A DNA stretch of 64,000 bases from JAIBJN01 sp963775625 (lineage in GTDB: Bacteria; Actinomycetota; Thermoleophilia; Gaiellales; Gaiellaceae). The notes below the pieces were generated by a model that was given only the letters and a program-made list of their open reading frames with translations, was not told the origin of the DNA and searched no databases. Every line of letters starts with the position of its first letter. Positions within the stretch are counted from its first letter, which is position 1. The translations under genes and the position numbers were made by a program. This document shows, one piece after another, positions 1 through 8,494 of the stretch. Where the stretch lies: positions 200,136 to 264,135 of the forward strand of contig CAVZJM010000006.1 in NCBI GenBank assembly GCA_963775625.1, given 5' to 3'.

Positions 1-755
1 CGGTCGCACGGCTCTCCCTCGCGGCCGTAGGCGCGAAACTCGTCCTGCATCCGCCCGCGCGCTCCGTCGGCGCCCGTGTAGTCGCGAAGCGTTGCGCCCT
101 GGCGGCGGATCCCGAGCCGCAAGGCCTTGCGGATGCCCTCCCGAAGCCTGGACACCTGCTCGGAGTCCAGCTCGCCGGCCGGGATGAGCGGATTGACCCG
201 CGCGTACCAAAGCGCCTCGTCGGCGTAGATGTTCCCGATCCCGGCGGCTGCGCGCTGGTCGAGCAGCGCCGCCTTGACCGGTGCCCGACGCCCGGCGAGC
301 GACCGGGCGAGCCACGCGACCGTGAAAGATCGGCCGAGTGGCTCGACGCCCAGGCGACGGGCGGCGAAGTAGTCGTCGAACTCCCCTTGCTCGAGCAGCT
401 CCCACGTTCCGAACCGGCGGACGTCCCGGTACACGACGTCCGATCCGTCGTCTAATCTGACGACAGCCCGCACGTGTGGATCGTCCCTGTGCCCCTCAGG
501 CGCCGGGTGTAGGACGTTTCCGGTCATCCGCAGGTGCACGAGGAGGTGCCGCCCGCTTTCGAACACGACATCCAGATACTTCCCTCGTCGGCGCACGTCG
601 CGAACGCGCTCACGCTCGAGCGCCGCGGCCACGAACTCGGGAGGCTCCGGCCTCGTCAGCCGGGGGTCGAGGATCTCGACACGGTCGAGCCTCCGCCCCG
701 TCAGCGCCGGCGCGAGGCTGGAGCGGATGGTCTCGACCTCGGGAAGCTCGGGCAC
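1..755 (-). CDS. mutM: Formamidopyrimidine-DNA glycosylase (Fpg/MutM), C-terminus cut by window edge
   Basis: Base-excision repair glycosylase/AP lyase for oxidised purines. The GTG start at 755 is chosen because processed MutM begins PELPEVE, with the catalytic Pro2 and Glu3 directly after it. The visible 251 residues include the N-terminal beta-sandwich domain and the helix-two-turn-helix segment GIGNIYADEALW. Reading stops at GREGEPCD, the beginning of the zinc finger, so the last part lies outside the window. It is the last visible gene of the deoB-deoA-mutM unit, 23 bases after deoA. Family assignment is firm. Confidence 0.95.
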   Translation of the reverse strand, partial: MPELPEVETIRSSLAPALTGRRLDRVEILDPRLTRPEPPEFVAAALERERVRDVRRRGKYLDVVFESGRHLLVHLRMTGNVLHPAPEGHRDDPHVRAVVRLDDGSDVVYRDVRRFGTWELLEQGEFDDYFAARRLGVEPLGRSFTVAWLARSLAGRRAPVKAALLDQRAAAGIGNIYADEALWYARVNPLIPAGELDSEQVSRLREGIRKALRLGIRRQGATLRDYTGADGARGRMQDEFRAYGREGEPCD

Positions 756-778
756 GAATGCTCAGGCGGCCGGCCGGC

Positions 779-2074
779 TCACGAGAGCACGTCGAGGACG
801 ATCGGCTTCCGCTCGGGCTCCCCGTCGCCGATCCGATAGCAGGCCGTAACCTCGGTGACGGCGTGCTGCGCCCAGGCATCGTCGCGCGCGTGGATCTCGG
901 CGAGCGCTTGCCCGGCCTCGACCCTGTCGCCCCGCTTCGCGAGGCAGACGACGCCGACCGCGTGGTCGATGGCGTCGTCCTTGTGAACTCGCCCGGCGCC
1001 GAGGCGGAGAGCCGCCAGGCCGATGCCCGTGGTCGCGATCCGCTCGACGAAGCCGCCTGCGGGAGCGGTCGCCTCCCGGACGACCGGCGCCCGCGGCAGC
1101 GCGTCGCGCGCCGGGTCACCACCCTGCGCACGCACCCAGCGGTCGTACAGCTCGCGCGCGGATCCACTGGCCACGGCCATCTCCGTCAGCCGACGGCCCT
1201 CGTCGAGACCGACGTCGAGGTCGGAGAGCGCCAGCAGGTGAGCGGCCGCGCCGAGCACAAGCTCTCTGAGGTCGGGCGGCCCGGCGCCGTCGAGGGTGTC
1301 GAGCGCCTCCTGAACCTCGAGCGAGTTGCCGACAGCGTGTCCGAGCGGCTGATCCATGTCGGTCAGCTCGCAGACGACCTCCCGTCCGTCCAGACGGCCG
1401 AGCTCGACCATGATCCGAGCCAGGTTCCGCGCCTCGTCCAGCGTCTTCATGAACGCGCCGTCGCCAACCTTGACGTCGAGCACGATCGCGTCCGCGCCGC
1501 CCGCGATCTTCTTCGACATGATCGAGGAGGCGATCAGCGGGATGATGTCGACCGTCGCGGTCACGTCCCGAAGCGCGTAGAGCTTCTTGTCCGCGGGGAC
1601 GAGATCCGCCGTCTGGCCGATGATCGCGAGGCCGATCTCCTGCACCTGGCGAATGAACGCATCGCTTTCCAGCTCGATCCGGAAGCCGGGGATGGACTCG
1701 AGCTTGTCCAACGTCCCGCCGGTGTGGCCGAGCCCGCGCCCGCTCATCTTGGCGAAGGGGACTCCGCACGCCGCCACAATCGGGCCGATCACGATCGACG
1801 CCTTGTCGCCGACTCCGCCGGTCGAGTGCTTGTCCACGACCTTCCTTCCGAGCGCCGAGAGGTCGATGACCTCGCCGCTCCGCACCATGGCATCAGTGAG
1901 CGCGTGGGTCTCGGCGGCGGTCAGCCCCCGAAAGTACGCGGCCATGCAGAACGCCGCCATCTGGTAGTCCGGGATCTCGTCCCGCGCATAGGCGAGCGTG
2001 AGGTCGGCGAGCTCCTCGCCGGAGAGCTCCTCGCCGTCCCGCTTGCGCCGGATCAGCTCGGCGGGGTGGATCAC
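779..2074 (-). CDS. deoA: Pyrimidine-nucleoside (thymidine) phosphorylase
   Basis: Cytosolic enzyme that cleaves thymidine/uridine with phosphate, giving base and (deoxy)ribose-1-phosphate for salvage. At 431 aa it has the normal family length. The phosphate-binding signature KHSTGGVGDK lies near residue 80 and SGRGLGHTGGTLDKLES near 115. The sequence resembles pyrimidine-nucleoside phosphorylase (Pdp) as much as strict DeoA, so substrate range is open. Its ATG overlaps the deoB stop by 4 bases, implying translational coupling; the deoB product then isomerises the sugar phosphate. Confidence 0.93.
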   Translation of the reverse strand: MIHPAELIRRKRDGEELSGEELADLTLAYARDEIPDYQMAAFCMAAYFRGLTAAETHALTDAMVRSGEVIDLSALGRKVVDKHSTGGVGDKASIVIGPIVAACGVPFAKMSGRGLGHTGGTLDKLESIPGFRIELESDAFIRQVQEIGLAIIGQTADLVPADKKLYALRDVTATVDIIPLIASSIMSKKIAGGADAIVLDVKVGDGAFMKTLDEARNLARIMVELGRLDGREVVCELTDMDQPLGHAVGNSLEVQEALDTLDGAGPPDLRELVLGAAAHLLALSDLDVGLDEGRRLTEMAVASGSARELYDRWVRAQGGDPARDALPRAPVVREATAPAGGFVERIATTGIGLAALRLGAGRVHKDDAIDHAVGVVCLAKRGDRVEAGQALAEIHARDDAWAQHAVTEVTACYRIGDGEPERKPIVLDVLS

Positions 2075-3237
2075 GGCTGCACGACGGGAGATCCCGGAAT
2101 CCCCCTGCCCGGCGTCTTCCCGCCCAGCCAGGCGTTCACGGTCGCTCCGACGTCCGCGAACTCCCCCTCGTGGCGCTCCCCCGAGGCGTTTCGGCCCTCG
2201 ACGTACGCCAGAAAGAGCGCATGCTCACGCGAGTGGTCTGTCGAAGGCGTCGTCGGGTCGCAGCCGTGATCCGACGTGAGGATGAACAGGTCGCCCGGGC
2301 GCAGGGCGTCCAGCAGATCGGGCAACCGCCGGTCGAAGTCCTGCAGGCAGCGGTGGAAGTTGACGGGGTCGTTCCTGTGGCCCCAGAGCATGTCGGTCTC
2401 CACGAGGTTGACGAAGACCAGGCCGGACTCCAGCTCCCGGAGCAGCGTCTCCGTCTGGCGGATGCCGTCGGCGTTCGACTTCGTCGGATGCGAATGGTCG
2501 ATGTCGACGCCGGCGAAGATGTCGTGGATCTTGCCGACGCCGTGTACCTCGCTGCCGGCCTCGCGAACGAGCGTCAGGTAGTTCGGCTGCCTGGGCCGCA
2601 AGGACCAGTCGTGCCGGTTGGGCGTGCGCGTGTAGCTCCCAGGCTCCCCGACGAACGGCCGGGCGATGACGCGGCCGACGGCATGCTTCCCGGTGAGGAT
2701 CTCCCGGGCGATCCCGCAGGCTTCGTAGAGCTCCTCCAGCGGGATCGTCTCCTCGTGGGCTGCGATCTGGAAGACGGAGTCGGCTGACGTGTACACGATC
2801 CACTTGCCGGTTCGCTGGTGCTCCTCCCCGAGCTCGTCGATGATCTCGGTGCCGGAGGCGGCCTTGTTGCCGAGGACGCCTCGACCGGTGCGGTGGGCGA
2901 ACTCCTCGACCACGTCGAACGGGAAGCCGTGCGGATACGTCGGCATCGGCACGGGCGTGACGATGCCCATGAGCTCCCAGTGGCCCGTCGTCGTGTCCTT
3001 CCCCTTGGAGCGCTCGAGCAGGCGGCCCGCTACGGCCGGCGCGCCCTCCATCGGCGGACAGCCCGGGAGGTCCCCGACGTTTCCGAATCCGAGGTGCTCG
3101 AGGTTGGGGAGGTCGAGGCCGCCGACGGCCTTGGCGACGTTGCCCAACGTGTTGGAGCCCTCGTCGCCGTACTCGGCCGCGTCCGGCAGCTCGCCCGCAC
3201 CAACCGCGTCCAGCACGATCACGCAGGCGCGCGGCAT
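2071..3237 (-). CDS. deoB: Phosphopentomutase
   Basis: Interconverts (deoxy)ribose-1-phosphate and -5-phosphate, linking nucleoside salvage to central metabolism. This is a 388-aa alkaline-phosphatase-superfamily enzyme. Visible are the N-terminal metal motif VLDAVGAGELPDA, the phosphorylated-Thr motif DTTTGHWE near residue 80, and the C-terminal metal motif SDHGCDPTTPSTDHSREH. It is first in the unit with deoA and mutM. A TAGAAT box ends 6 bases before the ATG, so the mRNA is probably leaderless or nearly so. Confidence 0.96.
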   Translation of the reverse strand: MPRACVIVLDAVGAGELPDAAEYGDEGSNTLGNVAKAVGGLDLPNLEHLGFGNVGDLPGCPPMEGAPAVAGRLLERSKGKDTTTGHWELMGIVTPVPMPTYPHGFPFDVVEEFAHRTGRGVLGNKAASGTEIIDELGEEHQRTGKWIVYTSADSVFQIAAHEETIPLEELYEACGIAREILTGKHAVGRVIARPFVGEPGSYTRTPNRHDWSLRPRQPNYLTLVREAGSEVHGVGKIHDIFAGVDIDHSHPTKSNADGIRQTETLLRELESGLVFVNLVETDMLWGHRNDPVNFHRCLQDFDRRLPDLLDALRPGDLFILTSDHGCDPTTPSTDHSREHALFLAYVEGRNASGERHEGEFADVGATVNAWLGGKTPGRGIPGSPVVQP

Positions 3238-3242
3238 GCGGC

Positions 3243-3249
3243 TATTCTA
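3243..3249. promoter_or_regulatory. Overlapping divergent -10 boxes (deoB and small membrane gene)
   Basis: The sequence TATTCTA reads TATTCT on the plus strand (9 bases before the ATG at 3258) and TAGAAT on the minus strand (before the deoB ATG at 3237). One near-symmetric -10 element could therefore drive both genes. Seen in sequence; promoter function is inferred. Confidence 0.6.
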
Positions 3250-3257
3250 CGGCTGTC

Positions 3258-3392
3258 ATGGACACGGTCCTCGGCTTCCTCGGCCTGGCGATCTGGATCG
3301 CCGGCACGATCAGCATCGCCGCCGGCGTCACGTGGGTGGTCATCAAGCTCTTCCCAGGAGACGAGGAGCTCAAGCCCAAGCCGCAGCCCTAG
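3258..3392 (+). CDS. Small single-pass membrane protein, 44 aa
   Basis: An ATG-to-TAG reading frame encodes a 44-aa peptide starting MDTVLGFLGLAIW. It has one hydrophobic helix (about residues 5-30) and a short charged tail ending PGDEELKPKPQP. It sits alone, divergent from deoB and convergent with ald, with a good -10-like box just upstream. I do not recognise the family. The strong transmembrane pattern and clean spacing between neighbours support a real gene, but no function can be assigned. Confidence 0.6.
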   Translation: MDTVLGFLGLAIWIAGTISIAAGVTWVVIKLFPGDEELKPKPQP

Positions 3393-3425
3393 CTCCGCGG
3401 ACGCGCGGCATTCAGCCGGGCGCTC

Positions 3426-4553
3426 CTAGGCGACCGGTTCGAGCGGAAGGACCTGCTCGAGCGGGGAATGCTCGAGGCCGTGGGCGTCGGAGACCGCCTG
3501 ATAGGTCAGCTTCCCGTCGACGACGTTGACGCCGCGCGCGAGCGCGCGGTCGCGGGCGACCGCCTCGCGGAAGCCGTGGTCGGCGATCGCCTCGACATAA
3601 GGCAAGGTCACGTTTGTCAACGCGAAGGTCGAGGTGACGGGAACGGCGCCCGGCATGTTCGCCACGCAGTAGTGGACGATGCCGTCGACCACGTAGGTCG
3701 GGTCGGAATGCGTCGTGGGGTGGGACGTCTCGAAGCAGCCGCCCTGGTCGATCGCCACGTCCACGAGCACGGCGCCAGGCTTGAGCCCACCGAGCATGTC
3801 GCGTGTGATCAGCTTGGGCGCACGGGCTCCGGGGATGAGGACGGCGCCGATGATGAGGTCGGCGTCCGCGGTGGCGAGCTCGATCTCCAGCCGGTTCGAC
3901 ATCGCGAGCGTGATCCGGCCGTCGAGCATCATCTCGAGGTCACGCATGCGCTCGACCGACTTGTCGAGGATCCAGACGTCGGCCTGCATCCCGACGGCGA
4001 TCAGCGCAGCGTTGTAGCCGACGATGCCGCCCCCGAGGACGACCACCTTGGCCGGCGGGACGCCGGGGACGCCGCCGAGCAGAAGGCCGCGGCCGCCCTG
4101 GGCCTTCTCCAGGGCCCAAGCGCCCATCTGCGTGGCCAGACGGCCGGCGACCTCGCTCATCGGCGCGAGGAGCGGCAGCTTGCCGTCGTCGAGCTCGACC
4201 GTCTCGTAGGCGATGCACGTCGCACCGCTCGCCGCGAGGGCGCGGGTGAGCTGGTCGTCGGCGGCCAGATGCAGGTAGGTGAAGAGGATCTGCCCTTCCC
4301 GCAGCCGGCCGTATTCCTCGGGCAGCGGCTCCTTGACCTTGAGCACCAGCTCGGACGTCGCCCAGACGTCGTCGACTGTGGCTATCCGCGCGCCGACCGC
4401 CTCGTAGTCGGCATCGGTGAACGCGCTTCCGGCGCCGGCCCCGGCCTCGACGACGACCTCGTGGCCGCGCTGCCTCAGCTCGCCCGCCCCGGCAGGCGTG
4501 AGCGCGACCCGATACTCGTCCTGCTTGATCTCCTTGGCGACGCCGATCCGCAT
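3426..4553 (-). CDS. ald: Alanine dehydrogenase
   Basis: NAD-dependent, reversible conversion of L-alanine to pyruvate plus ammonia. The ATG at 4553 is chosen because the family begins MRIGVAKEIK; the longer in-frame extension is Arg-rich and not homologous. Length is 375 aa, typical of Ald. Visible motifs are the active-site Lys in KVKEPLPEEY, the catalytic His in TYLHLA, the Rossmann loop VVLGGGIVGYNAA, and AIDQGGCFE near residue 270. It follows the DUF3866 gene at 65 bases on the same strand. Confidence 0.96.
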   Translation of the reverse strand: MRIGVAKEIKQDEYRVALTPAGAGELRQRGHEVVVEAGAGAGSAFTDADYEAVGARIATVDDVWATSELVLKVKEPLPEEYGRLREGQILFTYLHLAADDQLTRALAASGATCIAYETVELDDGKLPLLAPMSEVAGRLATQMGAWALEKAQGGRGLLLGGVPGVPPAKVVVLGGGIVGYNAALIAVGMQADVWILDKSVERMRDLEMMLDGRITLAMSNRLEIELATADADLIIGAVLIPGARAPKLITRDMLGGLKPGAVLVDVAIDQGGCFETSHPTTHSDPTYVVDGIVHYCVANMPGAVPVTSTFALTNVTLPYVEAIADHGFREAVARDRALARGVNVVDGKLTYQAVSDAHGLEHSPLEQVLPLEPVA

Positions 4554-4618
4554 GACGCGGGCGAACGATAGCCGAACGACGGTGGCCGGACGGCCTCGTT
4601 TGCACGGACTTCTCCGGC

Positions 4619-5611
4619 TCAGCCGACGAGCGAGCGCGCGAGCCGGCCGGCGGCAAAGGCCGCGGCGAAGAACCACGGCTCCTCGTCGGGGCCACGGCCC
4701 ATGTGTGAGAGCTGCAATCCCTCACACGCGCCTCGCCAGTGCGAAGCGTCCACGACCTCGACCGGACCGAGCTCCGCGGGAACGTCGAGGCCCTCGGGCC
4801 AGGCAACCTTGACGGCGCCCTGGACGAGGTCGAGCACGGCCAGCGTGTGGTGTGAGAGACCCCGGTGCCGCTCGCGCTCGTCCGCCGCTGAGACCCGCGG
4901 GGCGAGCACCGGTTCGCCCCCGAGAGCGTTGGCGGCGCTCGCGGAGTCGGCCGCTGCCAGGGCGCCGTGCCCGAAGCGGGAGCCCGTGCCGACGACCCCC
5001 GGGCCGATCGAGCACACGACCGCGTCCATGCCCTCGGCCGCGGAGGCCATCAGCGCGGAGGCGACGGAGACGGCGGCGAGCTCCCCTGCGACGCAGGGGC
5101 CGATCGCCACGGTCGTCCGCAGGAAGCCCTCGCGGCGGAGCGCCCGCACGGTGTCGGAAAGCGGCACCGGCAACGCGCCCCCGCCGAGCTGGAGGTAGGC
5201 GACGCGGAGGTCCGCTCCGAGCCCTGCGCACGCCGGCGCCACCTGGCTGTGCAGCGAGCAGCAGACGACCGGGAGCCCGGCCAGGTCAGCCGCCGGCTCG
5301 TCGGCCCACGACTCCTCCACATGCCGAACCGCGTGCTGGAGCGGCGTGTACGGCAGCTTCATGACATGGGCGCCCTCGTCCGCGGCCAGGCCCAGGCCGC
5401 GGGTCAGGTTCGCGTGCAGGACGTCGTAGCCGCCCGTGCCGAGCCCGAGCTCGACCGCCTGGACGTTGACGAGCACGTCGTCCCCGAGGACGACGGGGCC
5501 CGTCAGGGCCGGATAGGCGACGCAGGGATGCCCGTCTACCTCGAGGCGCACGAGGCCGTCGTGCCGCTCCACGATCGCGGTCACTGCCCCCCGCCGAAGC
5601 GAGACCGGCAT
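4619..5611 (-). CDS. DUF3866 family protein
   Basis: A 330-aa protein of the actinobacterial DUF3866 family, function unknown. The N-terminus (residues 1-70) looks like a beta-rich domain. The remainder is Gly/Ala-rich with conserved-looking stretches such as CCSLHSQVAPACAGL and SIGPGVVGTGSRFGHGA, suggesting a ligand-binding fold. There is no signal peptide. It abuts the upstream peptidase gene (stop at 5612) with no gap, so the two are probably co-translated. Confidence 0.8.
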   Translation of the reverse strand: MPVSLRRGAVTAIVERHDGLVRLEVDGHPCVAYPALTGPVVLGDDVLVNVQAVELGLGTGGYDVLHANLTRGLGLAADEGAHVMKLPYTPLQHAVRHVEESWADEPAADLAGLPVVCCSLHSQVAPACAGLGADLRVAYLQLGGGALPVPLSDTVRALRREGFLRTTVAIGPCVAGELAAVSVASALMASAAEGMDAVVCSIGPGVVGTGSRFGHGALAAADSASAANALGGEPVLAPRVSAADERERHRGLSHHTLAVLDLVQGAVKVAWPEGLDVPAELGPVEVVDASHWRGACEGLQLSHMGRGPDEEPWFFAAAFAAGRLARSLVG

Positions 5612-6718
5612 CTACGCCTCGCGAGCCGCGTCGACCAGCTCGAGCGTGACGGCGACCATCGCGTCCAGGTCGGCCACCGCGATTGCCTCCTCGGCAGTGT
5701 GGATGTTCAGCATCCCGTTGGCGAGGTTCACGCAGTGGAGGCCGCGCTCGATGAAGACGTTCGCGTCGGCGCCGCCCCCCACCTCGACCTCCCTCGGCGC
5801 GTAGCCGGCGTGCTCGAGCGCCCTCCGCGCGAGGACGAGCGCCGGGTCGTCGGCCGCCAAGCGATAGCCGCGGTACTTGTCCTCGACCGTCGTCTCGACC
5901 TCGCACTCCGCAACTGCGGCCGCGAACGCGAACGAGTCGAGCAGCTCTTGGACGAGCTCCGCGAGCTTGCGCTCGTCGCGCGACCGAGCGTCGACCGCGA
6001 GCCGACAGCGGGCCGGCACGACGTTCAACGCGCCTCCCCCCTCGATCAGGCCTGCGTTTGCAGTCGTCTCGTCATCGATGCGTCCGAGGCGAAGGTCCGA
6101 GATGGCACGCGCGGCCGCGACGATTGCGGAGCGGCCGTCCTCGGGGTTGATCCCCGCGTGCGCGGGTCGCCCGGTGAAGAGGACGTCGATCGCCCGGCCG
6201 GAGGGCGCTGCAACGATCACCTCGCCGACGGCGCCCGCGTGGTCGTAGACGAAGCCCAATCGAGCGTCCAGCCGCGACACGTCGAACGCGAACGCGCCCT
6301 CGAGGCCGGTCTCCTCGCTAGTGGTAAAGAGGAGCTCGATGCCGGCGTGCCGGCGCCCCTCGGCGAGAACGAGCCGCGCGGCCTCGAGCAGCACGGCCAC
6401 CGCTGCCTTGTCGTCTGCTCCCAGGATCGTGCCGGCCCCGTTCGTGACGATCCCGTCCGCGACGACCGGCTCGATCGGCCCGGAGGCCGGCACCGTGTCG
6501 AGATGCGCGCAGAGAAAGAGCGGCTCCCCGGTCTCGCCCTCGGTCGCGGGCAAGCGCGCGAGGAGGTTGCCTGCCTCGTCGCCCTCCGCCTCGACGCCCA
6601 GATCGCGCAGGTAGGCGCGCACCCGCTCGGCGACGGCCTGCTCCTCTCCCGACGGGCTCGGAATAGCCGCCAGCTCGAGGAAGAGCGGGAGGACGTCGGT
6701 GGCCCAGGTCGTCGTCAC
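5612..6718 (-). CDS. M20 family metallopeptidase (peptidase T-like)
   Basis: Probable di-zinc aminotripeptidase-like hydrolase of the cytosol. Metal ligands are all visible: His-Asp in CAHLDTVPA, the bridging Asp in LGADDKAAVA, the general base pair in SEETGLEGA, an Asp in VYDHAG, and a C-terminal His in LNIHTAEE. The lid domain carries the family motif GRPAHAG. The GTG at 6718 (VTTTWATD) is preferred over an upstream ATG because a TAGAAT box lies 7 bases before it; this gives 368 aa. The exact substrate is unknown. Confidence 0.88.
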   Translation of the reverse strand: MTTTWATDVLPLFLELAAIPSPSGEEQAVAERVRAYLRDLGVEAEGDEAGNLLARLPATEGETGEPLFLCAHLDTVPASGPIEPVVADGIVTNGAGTILGADDKAAVAVLLEAARLVLAEGRRHAGIELLFTTSEETGLEGAFAFDVSRLDARLGFVYDHAGAVGEVIVAAPSGRAIDVLFTGRPAHAGINPEDGRSAIVAAARAISDLRLGRIDDETTANAGLIEGGGALNVVPARCRLAVDARSRDERKLAELVQELLDSFAFAAAVAECEVETTVEDKYRGYRLAADDPALVLARRALEHAGYAPREVEVGGGADANVFIERGLHCVNLANGMLNIHTAEEAIAVADLDAMVAVTLELVDAAREA

Positions 6719-6725
6719 GGAGCCG

Positions 6726-6731
6726 ATTCTA
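6726..6731 (-). promoter_or_regulatory. -10 box TAGAAT for the peptidase/DUF3866 unit
   Basis: TAGAAT on the minus strand, 7 bases before the GTG at 6718. It fits the leaderless pattern seen before alaS, ruvX and deoB and supports the chosen start. Confidence 0.6.
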
Positions 6732-6773
6732 GAAGCCCGCCTGGGGACGAACCGACACAAGCCCGGCACGGCT

Positions 6774-6837
6774 CCGTGTCCCACCGGTGCGGATTTCGGC
6801 GTTAGGCTCGAAAGCGGGTGGTGGGCCGGGGTGCCCC
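6774..6837 (+). repeat. Dispersed intergenic repeat, copy 1 (-10 box plus G-rich tract)
   Basis: About 64 bp shared with copies at 19331 and 48349 and, in its distal half, 58846 (opposite strand). Order on this strand: CCGTGTCCCAC, GATTTCGGCG, TAGGCT (6803-6808), CGAAAGC, then four short G-runs (GGG, GG, GGG, GGGG) and a GGGGTGCCCC mini-palindrome. It lies between the peptidase start and the pyrG 3' end. A transcript from TAGGCT would run antisense into the pyrG terminus. Confidence 0.7.
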
Positions 6838-6847
6838 AAACGCGGGG

Positions 6848-8494
6848 CTATCGGCTCGCAGCCTCGGCCACGCGGCCTCGTTCGCGAGCGCGCGTCAGCG
6901 CCGCGCCCACGAAGTCCCGGAACAGCGGCGCGGGACGAGTCGGGCGCGACTTGAACTCCGGGTGGAACTGGCTCGCCACGAACCACGGGTGGTCGGGGAG
7001 CTCGACGACCTCCACCAGGCGTCCGGCCTGGAACGTGCCCGAGACGACGAGGCCCCGCTCCACGAGCAGCGGGCGGAAGTGGTTGTTCACCTCGTAGCGA
7101 TGGCGGTGCCGCTCGTGGACGACCAGGTCCCCGTAGGCCACGTGCGCCTTCGTCCCCTCGACGAGGTCGACCGCGTCGGCGCCGAGGCGCATCGTCCCGC
7201 CGAGGTCCTCGATCTCCTTCTGCTCGGGCAGGAGGTCGATGACCGGGTAGGGCGTCTCCGGATCCATTTCCGTCGAGTTGGCGCCGTCGAGGCCGCAGAC
7301 GTGGCGGGCGAACTCCGAGACGGCCACCTGCATCCCCAGGCAGATGCCGAGATACGGGATCCCCTGCTCGCGCGCGACCCGGCACGCGGTGATCTTTCCT
7401 TCCCAGCCGCGGGAGCCGAACCCGCCCGGGACGAGCACGCCGTCGACGTCCTCGAGCTCGGCGGCGGCCTCCTCGAGGCTCATGCCCTCGGCGTCGAACC
7501 AGCGCACGTTGACGCCGACGCCATGGTGGATGCCGGAGTGCTTGAGCGCCTCGTGGACGGAGAGGTACGCGTCGTGGAGCTTTACGTACTTGCCCACGAG
7601 CGCGATCTCGATCTCGCCGCTGCGCCTCCCGATCTGCGCCGCCAGCTCGTCCCACTCCCCCAGCTCCGGCTCGACGTCCGGGAGGCCGAGCTTGCGGACG
7701 ACGAGCGAGTCGAGCCCCTCCTCGTGGAGCGCCTGCGGGACGAGGTAGACGTCGCTGACGTCCTCGTTGGCGACCACGGCTTCCGGGTCGACGTCGGCGA
7801 AGAGCGCGATCTTCTCGCGGATGTCGCGGGACAGCCGGTCCTTCGAGCGGCAGATGACCACGTCGGGGTGGATGCCGATGCGTCGCAGCTCGTTGACCGA
7901 GTGCTGGGTGGGCTTCGTCTTCAGCTCGCCCGCGGTCTCGATGAACGGCACGAGTGTGACGTGGAGATAGACGACGTTCTCGGGGCCGACCTCACGGCGA
8001 AACTGACGGATCGCCTCGAGGAACGGCAGCGACTCGATGTCCCCGACCGTCCCCCCGATCTCCGAGATGACGACGTCCGCGTCGCTGACGTCCGCAACGC
8101 GGCGGATGCGCGCCTTGATCTCGTTCGTGATGTGGGGGATCACCTGGACGGTCGAGCCGAGGTACTCGCCCTTCCGCTCCTTGCGGATGACCGCGTACCA
8201 GATCGAGCCCGAGGTGTGGTTCGCGTTTCGCGAGAGGTTCTCGTCCACGAAGCGCTCGTAGTGGCCGATGTCGAGGTCGGTCTCGGCCCCGTCCTCGGTG
8301 ACGTAGACCTCGCCGTGCTGGAACGGGCTCATCGTCCCCGGGTCGACGTTCAGGTACGGGTCGAACTTCTGCACCTGGACCTGCAGGCCGCGCGCCTTCA
8401 GCAGCCGGCCCAGCGACGCGGCGCTGATCCCTTTCCCGAGCGACGAGACGACGCCGCCGGTGACGAAGACGTACTTCGTCGGGCGCTCCCTCAT
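6848..8494 (-). CDS. pyrG: CTP synthase
   Basis: Converts UTP to CTP using ATP and glutamine-derived ammonia. At 548 aa it has two domains. The synthetase domain (1-270) has the P-loop region GGVVSSLGKGISAASL. The class I glutaminase domain (about 290-540) has the nucleophile in YLGICLGMQ and the His-Glu of SQFHPEFKS. The ATG at 8494 matches the family start MRERPTKYVFVTGG; the much longer upstream frame is an overlap artefact. The preceding glycosyltransferase gene overlaps this start by 4 bases. Confidence 0.98.
   Translation of the reverse strand: MRERPTKYVFVTGGVVSSLGKGISAASLGRLLKARGLQVQVQKFDPYLNVDPGTMSPFQHGEVYVTEDGAETDLDIGHYERFVDENLSRNANHTSGSIWYAVIRKERKGEYLGSTVQVIPHITNEIKARIRRVADVSDADVVISEIGGTVGDIESLPFLEAIRQFRREVGPENVVYLHVTLVPFIETAGELKTKPTQHSVNELRRIGIHPDVVICRSKDRLSRDIREKIALFADVDPEAVVANEDVSDVYLVPQALHEEGLDSLVVRKLGLPDVEPELGEWDELAAQIGRRSGEIEIALVGKYVKLHDAYLSVHEALKHSGIHHGVGVNVRWFDAEGMSLEEAAAELEDVDGVLVPGGFGSRGWEGKITACRVAREQGIPYLGICLGMQVAVSEFARHVCGLDGANSTEMDPETPYPVIDLLPEQKEIEDLGGTMRLGADAVDLVEGTKAHVAYGDLVVHERHRHRYEVNNHFRPLLVERGLVVSGTFQAGRLVEVVELPDHPWFVASQFHPEFKSRPTRPAPLFRDFVGAALTRARERGRVAEAASR

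Noticed and set aside
4553..4676. Longer N-terminus for alanine dehydrogenase, and a 21-residue longer AccC.
   Set aside because: The extra residues are Arg-rich with no family similarity; the inner ATG codons give the exact family N-termini.
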